Assembly: GCA_016845285.1 (NCBI GenBank)
Contig: JAERSX010000863.1
Coordinates: forward strand, 1-5,851
Reading direction: 5' to 3'
Origin: Deltaproteobacteria bacterium
GTDB lineage: Bacteria > Myxococcota_A > UBA796 > UBA2385
DNA: 5,851 bases
Shown here: positions 1 to 4,754 of the stretch, piece by piece
Numbering within the stretch: the stretch's first letter is position 1
Layout: every line of letters begins with the position of its first letter
The notes under the pieces: model-generated
What the model saw: the letters and a program-made list of their open reading frames with translations, nothing else
What the model was told of the DNA's origin: nothing
Database searches by the model: none
Made by a program: the position numbers and the translations under genes

Positions 1-60
1 GGCCGGGAGGGGTGCGTCTGGCGTGGGCGGGGAACGCGCTGGGGCCTCCCGAAGCGTTCC

Positions 61-173
61 ACTACAGGCCTCGAAGACACCTGAGTGACACGACCGAGGC
101 CATCCAAAGCAGCGACAACCACGAGGACCCGCCAGGCCCTACTCTGGCTGGGTGCTTCATGTTTCCTACCCGC
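61..173 (+). repeat. 113-bp direct repeat, copy 1 (upstream of operon)
   Basis: This copy aligns without gaps to 4571-4683 in the same orientation at an offset of 4510 bases. I count 7 mismatches in 113 positions (73, 90, 100, 141, 143, 162, 164). Similarity stops abruptly on both sides: it starts at ACTACAGGCCT and ends at CCTACCCGC. Two small hairpins can form. One is GCCAG/CTGGC (131-135 with 144-148), the other GGGT/ACCC (150-153 with 168-171). Four of the seven differences fall in their loops. A third possible stem, 67-73 with 95-101, is perfect in this copy but broken in copy 2. In the best open frame every affected codon changes amino acid, so protein-level constraint is not supported. 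Its identity is unknown: dispersed intergenic repeat, structured RNA, or remnant of a multicopy gene or element. Confidence 0.9.
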
Positions 174-425
174 GGCCGACGCAGGATCTGGAGGCTGCTC
201 GCCTGGCGCCCACAACTACCCCAGCTCCTCCGCCTCCTCGACGCTTGGTGACCAAGGCCCGGACCTCGGCAATGGGGTCGGCGTCCGGGCGAACCTCTCC
301 ACCTCCAACGCCACACGGACCCACAATGCCGCTGCCAATCGATGACGCCGCGCCGGCCAGAGCCGGGCCCGGAGAGGATCGCTTCGCGGAGACCAATGCC
401 TTCAAGCACACGAGGAGAGACTGCT

Positions 426-533
426 ATGCGCTTGTTTAGGGACCAGTGTGTTCTTGACGGGGGCGTTGCCCCGTACCGCTCGCGGAGCTCGCTCCCCCGG
501 CCGACCAAGGGCACCCGGTACCTCGTGGGCTGA
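426..533 (+). CDS. Possible 35-aa small ORF before the operon
   Basis: An ATG at 426 is preceded by GAGGAG at 412-417, the best-looking Shine-Dalgarno in the window, with an 8-nt gap. The frame closes at a TGA (531-533), 35 bases before the first operon ATG. The peptide starts MRLFRDQCVL and is basic in its second half. The first ten codons are not G/C-biased at the third position, but the last twenty or so almost all end in G or C. It has no signal peptide, no transmembrane segment and no similarity I recognise. It could be a leader peptide, a tiny first gene of the operon, or chance. The ribosome site and position are the only support. Confidence 0.25.
   Translation: MRLFRDQCVLDGGVAPYRSRSSLPRPTKGTRYLVG
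457..474. other. Perfect 6-bp inverted repeat
   Basis: ACGGGG (457-462) is the exact reverse complement of CCCCGT (469-474), separated by a 6-base loop. No T-run follows on either strand, so it is not a convincing intrinsic terminator. It lies inside the possible small ORF 426-533, where it could form an RNA hairpin. It may simply be chance in GC-rich DNA. Confidence 0.2.
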
Positions 534-540
534 AGTCGCT

Positions 541-559
541 CGCACGTCGGGTCCGTGCG
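541..559. promoter_or_regulatory. Dyad CGCACG-N7-CGTGCG before first operon gene
   Basis: CGCACG (541-546) and CGTGCG (554-559) are perfect reverse complements around a 7-base centre. The dyad ends 6 bases before the AGGA at 566-569 and 9 bases before the ATG at 569. A regulator operator, or a 5' UTR hairpin limiting ribosome access, would fit this position. No T-tract follows, so termination is unlikely. A 6-bp dyad in GC-rich sequence can occur by chance, and no regulator gene lies nearby. Confidence 0.3.
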
Positions 560-568
560 GCCGGTAGG

Positions 569-1414
569 ATGGGCGGCGTGCACCATGCCCCCGTACACCC
601 CGTCTTCATCGCGGTCCTCGCCGCATGCAGCGGTCCCGAGGGCGCGACGTCTCCCGTGGACACCGGCGCAGCGCCCGACATCGCCAACCACCTCGACGGC
701 ACCGCAGCTGACGACGCGATGGAGCGGAACGTTGCCGAGACCTTCGCTGCCGTGGACGCCGCCATGGCCGTGGGCATTCCCGACCCACGCACGGCCTCCG
801 AGGCCGCTCTGGCCATACTCGAGCTGGGCGACGACGGGACCTGCCCCAGCAGCACGCTCTCCGAGCAGGGCGGTAGCTTCGAGTGCACCGCCACCACGGG
901 CTACGCCTTCTCGGGCTTCTTCTCCCTCATGGAGCTCGAAGAACCCAACGGCCAGGCCGAGGTCTTCAGCGCCGACTTCCTCGTCATCGACCCCGCTGGC
1001 GAGACCTTCCACGCCGGAGGTCGCGCGAGTCTGGGCCAGACAACCGGTGGCAGCTGGTACGCCAACCTGACGGGCTCCTGGGTGTACCCGGTGGCCGAGG
1101 GTTGGCTCGAAGACGGCGCCAGCAGCAACCTGACCGCTGAAGGGACGTCGACGGGCCCCATCCTCACAGGCTCGGCGAGATGGGCGGACGCGAGCTTGAA
1201 CTTCCATCAAGTGGGGGCCGAGGAGAGCTGCGGAGACGGGGTGTCGGGCTCCCTGGATGTGCGGGACCCCGGCGGCGGCTGGCTCGGCCTGGACCTCGAA
1301 GACTGCACCCCGTGCGGAGTGCTCCAAGACGCCGCCGGCGAGGCTCTCGGAGAGGGCTGCCTGGACGCGCTGCCCGACGCCCTGGTCGCTCTTGATGAGC
1401 GCCTCTCGCAATGA
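569..1414 (+). CDS. Uncharacterised Cys-containing lipoprotein, first gene of the operon
   Basis: The product is a predicted 281-aa exported lipoprotein of unknown function. The N-terminus has a short hydrophobic stretch (about residues 12-19, VFIAVLAA) before Cys20, a plausible lipobox L-A-A-C. There are few basic residues, so the signal is weaker than ideal. Six more cysteines (92, 106, 221, 246, 249, 264) include a CxxC at 246-249, suggesting disulfides or a metal site in the envelope. The mature part is acidic and rich in Gly, Ser and Thr. The segment around 228-264 (VRDPGGGW, then CTPCG) recalls, from memory and unchecked, a C-terminal pattern in myxobacterial-type lipoproteins. The start is uncertain: a GTG at 578, in frame, has AGGA (566-569) at better spacing and keeps the lipobox. 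The stop overlaps the next ATG (ATGA, 1411-1414), implying translational coupling and a shared role with the next two genes. A real gene is likely because codon bias is strong and the coupling is clean; function is not assignable. Confidence 0.8.
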   Translation: MGGVHHAPVHPVFIAVLAACSGPEGATSPVDTGAAPDIANHLDGTAADDAMERNVAETFAAVDAAMAVGIPDPRTASEAALAILELGDDGTCPSSTLSEQGGSFECTATTGYAFSGFFSLMELEEPNGQAEVFSADFLVIDPAGETFHAGGRASLGQTTGGSWYANLTGSWVYPVAEGWLEDGASSNLTAEGTSTGPILTGSARWADASLNFHQVGAEESCGDGVSGSLDVRDPGGGWLGLDLEDCTPCGVLQDAAGEALGEGCLDALPDALVALDERLSQ

Positions 1415-3069
1415 GAGCCCCTTCCCTCGCCATGGCTGGGCTCGCTCTCGTGGGCTCCTGCACCACCGAGCCTCCGCCCCCATACGGCGACGCCCCGCCT
1501 CAGGCGCAGGTGGAGCATCGCCAGGACCTCGACGCACCACGCCTGCTTCGCCGCATGAGCCTCGACCTGCGCGGTGTGCTGCCCAGCGTCGAAGAGCTCG
1601 ACGCCGTCGAGGCCGATCCCGCCCTCGTGGCCGACCTTCGCGACACCTGGCTGGACGATCCTCTCCTCGAAGAACGCCTCGTTCACCTCCTGGCCGAACG
1701 CTGGCACACCCGCACCGATGCCTTCGACATCGAGCACTACGACTACGGCTTCGAAGATCACGAGGCCTACGCCTGGTACCGCTCCGTGGGCGAGGAGCCC
1801 CTCCGCCTCATGGCCAGGGTCGTGGTGGAGGACCGTTCCTGGACGGAGGTGGTCACCGCCGACACCACCGTGGCCAACGAACTCCTCGGCGCCCACTGGC
1901 CCCTGGACTACCCCGAGGGCGAGACCGGCTGGCAGGAGGTCGCCTACACCGACGGTCGCCCAGCTGCCGGCGTCTTGGCCACCAACGGCCTGTGGTGGCG
2001 CTACTCGACCAGCGCCTTCAACCAGAACCGAGGGCGCGCTGCCGCCATGACGCGCCTGCTCATCTGCGAGGACGTGCTCTCGCGGCCCGTGTCCTTCGCC
2101 GACGCGCCCAACCTGCTCTCCGACGAAGGGGCCGCCGAGGCCATTGCCACCGAGCCCGCCTGTGTCTCCTGCCACGCCACCCTCGAGCCCATCGCCGCCA
2201 CCCTCTACGGCTTCTTCCCGCTGGAGCAGTACAACGTGGCCGAGGCCGACACCTACCACCCCGAGCGAGAGCTTCAGGGTGAGGCCGACCTCGGCGTGAC
2301 CCGCGCCTGGTACGGCACGCCGGTGGATGGCCTCGGCGAGCTGGGTCAGGTCATCGCAGAAGACCCCCGCTTCGCTCGCTGTGCCGCCGAGAGCTTCGCC
2401 GCCGCCCTGTGGCGACGTGAGGTGGCTCTCGATGAGCAGGCCCACATCGACGCCCTTCGCGACGAGCTGGTGCTCGCTGACGGCCGCATCAAGCCCCTGC
2501 TACGCGCCATCACCCAGACTCCCGCCTACCGGGCGGGCTCGCTCTCAGACGACGCTCCCGCCGACCTCTTGGACCGGGAACGAACCATCCGCCTGCTCCC
2601 TCCCGATGTGCTCCGATCCTCGCTGGAGGCACTCACGGGCTTCCGCTGGACCACAGGCGACGTGCCCCTTCTCGACGAAGACAGCGACGGCGTGAGGATC
2701 CTCGCAGGTGGCGTGGACGGGGAGGAGGTTCAGACTCCGCAGGAAGAACCCGGCCTCACCTGGGCCCTGGTGGGCGCGGAGCTGGCGGAAGGCGCGGCCG
2801 CTCACGCCGTGCAGACCGAGCTCGTGGCCGAGGAGCCCGGCGTCCAGCTCTTCGCAGGCCTCACCCTCGATGATCGCCCTGGCGATACGCCCTTCGATGG
2901 GACCCTCGAGCAGCTGATCTGGCAGACCACCGCCACCCGCCCGGATGCCCAGCGGCTCGATGAACTCCACCAGCTCTGGCTCGCCATGGAGGCTGACGCC
3001 GGCGCCGCGGAAGCTTGGACGGCACTTCTCACCCTCCTGCTGCGGGACCCCGAGATGGTGACCACATGA
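1411..3069 (+). CDS. DUF1549/DUF1588/DUF1585-like lipoprotein with one CxxCH motif
   Basis: This is a 552-aa predicted lipoprotein: a short hydrophobic signal ends in the lipobox V-G-S-Cys17, followed by a Pro-rich linker. Residues 44-70 (LLRRMSLDLRGVLPSVEEL, then DP) match the N-terminal signature of DUF1549, known from planctomycete-type cytochrome-related proteins. Residues about 213-290 resemble DUF1588: R-LLICEDVL (215-222), then CVSCH (251-255) followed by LEPIA. Residues about 320-373 resemble the DUF1588/DUF1585 end (C-AAESFAAALWRRE; later LLRAITQTPAYRAG). A C-terminal region to 552 contains DEDSDG (422-427), a possible calcium loop, and ends in a TALLTLLLRDPEM-type helix. The single CxxCH could bind c-type heme, but this motif is a standing feature of DUF1588, so haem is unproven. 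It is shorter than typical planctomycete members because it lacks a separate N-terminal cytochrome domain. The start at 1411 is supported by ATGA overlap with the upstream stop; the stop again overlaps the next ATG. Biochemical role is unknown. Confidence 0.88.
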   Translation: MRAPSLAMAGLALVGSCTTEPPPPYGDAPPQAQVEHRQDLDAPRLLRRMSLDLRGVLPSVEELDAVEADPALVADLRDTWLDDPLLEERLVHLLAERWHTRTDAFDIEHYDYGFEDHEAYAWYRSVGEEPLRLMARVVVEDRSWTEVVTADTTVANELLGAHWPLDYPEGETGWQEVAYTDGRPAAGVLATNGLWWRYSTSAFNQNRGRAAAMTRLLICEDVLSRPVSFADAPNLLSDEGAAEAIATEPACVSCHATLEPIAATLYGFFPLEQYNVAEADTYHPERELQGEADLGVTRAWYGTPVDGLGELGQVIAEDPRFARCAAESFAAALWRREVALDEQAHIDALRDELVLADGRIKPLLRAITQTPAYRAGSLSDDAPADLLDRERTIRLLPPDVLRSSLEALTGFRWTTGDVPLLDEDSDGVRILAGGVDGEEVQTPQEEPGLTWALVGAELAEGAAAHAVQTELVAEEPGVQLFAGLTLDDRPGDTPFDGTLEQLIWQTTATRPDAQRLDELHQLWLAMEADAGAAEAWTALLTLLLRDPEMVTT

Positions 3070-4370
3070 GGCCGCCTCCCTCCCCGTCCAGGCGCGCACT
3101 CCTGAGAGGCCTCGGAGCTGCAAGCCTCCTTGGACCCGCCGCCCTCCATGGTCCCCAAGCACGGGCCAGCGTGTCCGCCTCCCGTCGGCGCTTCCTCTTC
3201 TTCCTCTGCCGCGGCGGCTGGGACACCACCACGGTCTTCGCTCCGCTGTTCGACAACTCCCTGGTGGACATGGAGTTCGACGCCACGGCCGCAGAGGTTG
3301 GCGGGATCTCCTTCGTGGACCACGCCGAACGCCCCGCTGTTCGCGCCTTCTTCGAGGCCAACGCCAGCCGCACGGCCGTGCTCAACGGCTTCGAGGTCCG
3401 CTCCATCACCCACGAGCGCTGCCTGCGTCTGCTCTACACCGGCGAGGGGGAGGTGGGCGCCGACGGCTGGCCAGAGATCCTCGCCGGCCACGCGGCCGAC
3501 CAGCCCCTGTTGCCCCACCTCGTCCTCTCCGGTCCCAGCTTCGCCTCTCGCTATCGGTCAGGGGTGGTGCGCACGGGAACCAACGGCCAGCTCAGCGCTC
3601 TCCTCGACGGTAGCGCCCTGGATGCATCGGACCAGGCTCCGGCAGACCGCCTCTCGCAGGCCACCCGCGACCAGCTGGAGGCCGCTCTCTCAAGCCGGGT
3701 AGCAGACTGGACGGCAACCGCCCCGGCCGGCGTACCCACCTCCATGGGCGGCGCCCACATGGACGCCCTCGACCGTCTCGCCGAGCTGCGCCGGAGCAGT
3801 GCCCTCTTGGACGCCGAGCCGCTCTACCCCTTGGTCTGCGGCGAGGTCTGGGATCAGGTGGCCACCGCCCTCACCGCCCTGGAGGAGGGTCTCTCACGTT
3901 GTGTGAGCGTGACCTTCGACGGGTGGTGCGCCAACGGCTTCGACACACACGCCGGCAACGCCTTCCAGTCCGTGCACTTCGATCTCGCCTTCGAGCACCT
4001 CGTGGGCATCATGGAGGAACTCGACGCCCGACCCGGGCAGGCAGGCGGCAGCCTCGCCGACGAGACCACGGTGGTCGTGCTCAGCGAGATGGGGCGACAC
4101 CCGCAGCTCAACTCCCTCGGCGGTCGAGACCACTGGACCACCACCTCAGCCATGCTCGTGGGCAGCGGAGTGGCCGGCGGGCAGGTCGTTGGGGGCTACG
4201 ATGACGAGGTGGTGGGCGCGCCCAACGAGCTCTCCACCGGTGAGCTCACCAGCGGGGGCACGCGCCTGCTGTCGCGCCACCTCGGCCCCACCTTGCTCGC
4301 CCTGGGCGCTGTGGATCCCGGCGGCTTCGTGGGTGGTGGCATCGAGCCCATCGGTGCACTCCTCGACTGA
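3066..4370 (+). CDS. DUF1501 family protein, Tat-exported
   Basis: This is a complete 434-aa DUF1501 protein; the family belongs to the alkaline phosphatase/sulfatase-like fold. The N-terminus has a twin-arginine signal, SRRALLRG (8-15), a hydrophobic region and a likely cleavage site after ARA (34), so it should be exported folded, possibly with bound metal. Family signatures appear in order: FLFFLCRGGWD (RGGWD 49-53), an ITHE plus DGW segment, FDTH (292-295), LSEMGR (339-344) and GRDHW (353-357). Asp53, Asp293, His295, Asp355 and His356 are candidate metal ligands by analogy; I see no clear catalytic nucleophile. I chose the ATG at 3066 because it overlaps the upstream stop as ATGA and puts the twin arginines 8 residues in; an in-frame ATG at 3015 would add 17 unlikely residues inside the previous gene. 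DUF1501 genes commonly neighbour DUF1549/DUF1588-type genes, as here. The substrate is unknown. Confidence 0.92.
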   Translation: MRPPPSPSRRALLRGLGAASLLGPAALHGPQARASVSASRRRFLFFLCRGGWDTTTVFAPLFDNSLVDMEFDATAAEVGGISFVDHAERPAVRAFFEANASRTAVLNGFEVRSITHERCLRLLYTGEGEVGADGWPEILAGHAADQPLLPHLVLSGPSFASRYRSGVVRTGTNGQLSALLDGSALDASDQAPADRLSQATRDQLEAALSSRVADWTATAPAGVPTSMGGAHMDALDRLAELRRSSALLDAEPLYPLVCGEVWDQVATALTALEEGLSRCVSVTFDGWCANGFDTHAGNAFQSVHFDLAFEHLVGIMEELDARPGQAGGSLADETTVVVLSEMGRHPQLNSLGGRDHWTTTSAMLVGSGVAGGQVVGGYDDEVVGAPNELSTGELTSGGTRLLSRHLGPTLLALGAVDPGGFVGGGIEPIGALLD

Positions 4371-4389
4371 GAGAGGTCTTCTAGAGCTG

Positions 4390-4402
4390 GTTCCAAGGGA
4401 AC
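4390..4402. terminator. Weak hairpin just after the operon
   Basis: GTTCC (4390-4394) and GGAAC (4398-4402) form a perfect 5-bp stem with a 3-base loop, 19 bases after the stop of the DUF1501 gene. The position suits a transcription end, but there is no following T-run and the stem is short. It may be incidental. Confidence 0.15.
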
Positions 4403-4410
4403 GATCCCCA

Positions 4411-4572
4411 CTCTGCGCCAATCTCGACCTGCCACTGGGTTTCGGCTCCGCCGAGGAGTCCCCTCGGCACCAGAAGCGGGTCCAGCTCACCGACGCACTG
4501 CACGCGTCGGGTGGCCTCGACACCCCCGTCGACCCGATCCCGCTGCCCGAGCACGACGCCGCCGACCTCGAC
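4411..4572 (+). pseudogene. Coding-like stretch, possible gene remnant
   Basis: In the frame beginning at 4411 (LCANLDLPLG...), 48 of 54 codons end in G or C while second positions are far less GC-rich. That is the pattern of real genes in this DNA rather than of random GC-rich spacer. The frame stays open into the adjoining repeat copy (DLDYRPPRHLSD). I see no start codon with a ribosome site, and the frame later runs antisense to the permease without ending sensibly. I do not recognise the product. It could be a fragment of a decayed or inserted gene, or a compositional accident. Confidence 0.25.
4450..4468. terminator. 7-bp perfect hairpin, possible bidirectional terminator
   Basis: GCCGAGG (4450-4456) and CCTCGGC (4462-4468) are perfect reverse complements around a 5-base loop. 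CTGG (4436-4439) and CCAG (4470-4473) could add an outer stem. It sits between convergent genes, where a shared terminator is expected. The absence of a T-tract on either side keeps this weak. Confidence 0.25.
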
Positions 4573-4683
4573 TACAGGCCTCCAAGACACCTGAGTGACC
4601 CGACCGAGGACATCCAAAGCAGCGACAACCACGAGGACCCGCCAGGCCCTGCGCTGGCTGGGTGCTTCATGGTGCCTACCCGC
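4571..4683 (+). repeat. 113-bp direct repeat, copy 2 (downstream of operon)
   Basis: This is the second copy of the repeat at 61-173, same orientation, 106 of 113 bases identical, with sharp ends. The two small hairpins seen in copy 1 keep their stems (4641-4645 with 4654-4658; 4660-4663 with 4678-4681). The longer stem of copy 1 (67-73 with 95-101) is broken here by two changes. It lies 200 bases after the operon and 71 bases past the stop of the convergent permease gene. Whether more copies exist elsewhere in the genome cannot be seen from this window. Confidence 0.9.
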
Positions 4684-4754
4684 CGCAAAGCCATCGTCTA
4701 CGACCGGGCAGGAGCTCCACACCGGCGCTTGCCACGAACCACCCAGGGCGCTGG

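Larger units (their letters stand above)
1..568. other. Intergenic region upstream of the operon, no confident gene
   Basis: No ORF here resembles a protein I recognise. The region holds direct-repeat copy 1 (61-173), a hairpin-capable dyad (457-474), a possible 35-codon ORF (426-533) and a dyad immediately before the first operon gene (541-559). A frame opening with GTG at 85, directly after an in-frame TGA (82-84), runs to a TGA at 343-345. It has G/C-rich third positions from about 211 on, so a short or decayed gene is possible but unproven. Long antisense frames here are side effects of high GC. No convincing sigma-70 promoter is visible; a TTGACG at 454-459 has no acceptable -10 element at normal spacing. 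Confidence 0.6.
4371..4754. other. Convergent intergenic region with repeat copy 2 and possible gene remnant
   Basis: This region separates the operon from the convergent permease. It contains small inverted repeats (4390-4402, 4450-4468), a stretch 4411-4572 with coding-like third-position bias, and repeat copy 2 (4571-4683). No frame yields a protein I recognise, and no start codon with a ribosome site opens the biased frame. After the repeat, 4684-4754 shows nothing identifiable. No T-rich intrinsic terminator is visible for either convergent transcript. Confidence 0.6.

Noticed and set aside
67..101. Stem GGCCTCG/CGAGGCC in repeat copy 1 as a conserved RNA helix
   Set aside because: Two of the seven differences in copy 2 each break a pair in this stem without compensation.
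454..482. TTGACG as a sigma-70 -35 element
   Set aside because: No acceptable -10 hexamer lies 16-18 bases downstream; the sequence there is GC-rich.
62..1540. Long minus-strand open frame of 492 codons
   Set aside because: It lies antisense to the lipoprotein gene and the start of the DUF1549-like gene, has no recognisable domain, and its composition is what a GC-rich shadow frame gives.
1207..2445. Minus-strand open frame of 412 codons
   Set aside because: It lies antisense to the DUF1549/DUF1588-like gene, whose motifs and codon bias are clear; its Gly/Val/His-rich composition is typical of antisense frames.
3015..3065. Earlier in-frame ATG for the DUF1501 gene
   Set aside because: It would put 17 Pro/Gly/His-rich residues before the twin-arginine signal and overlap the previous gene by 55 bases; the ATGA-coupled start at 3066 is better.
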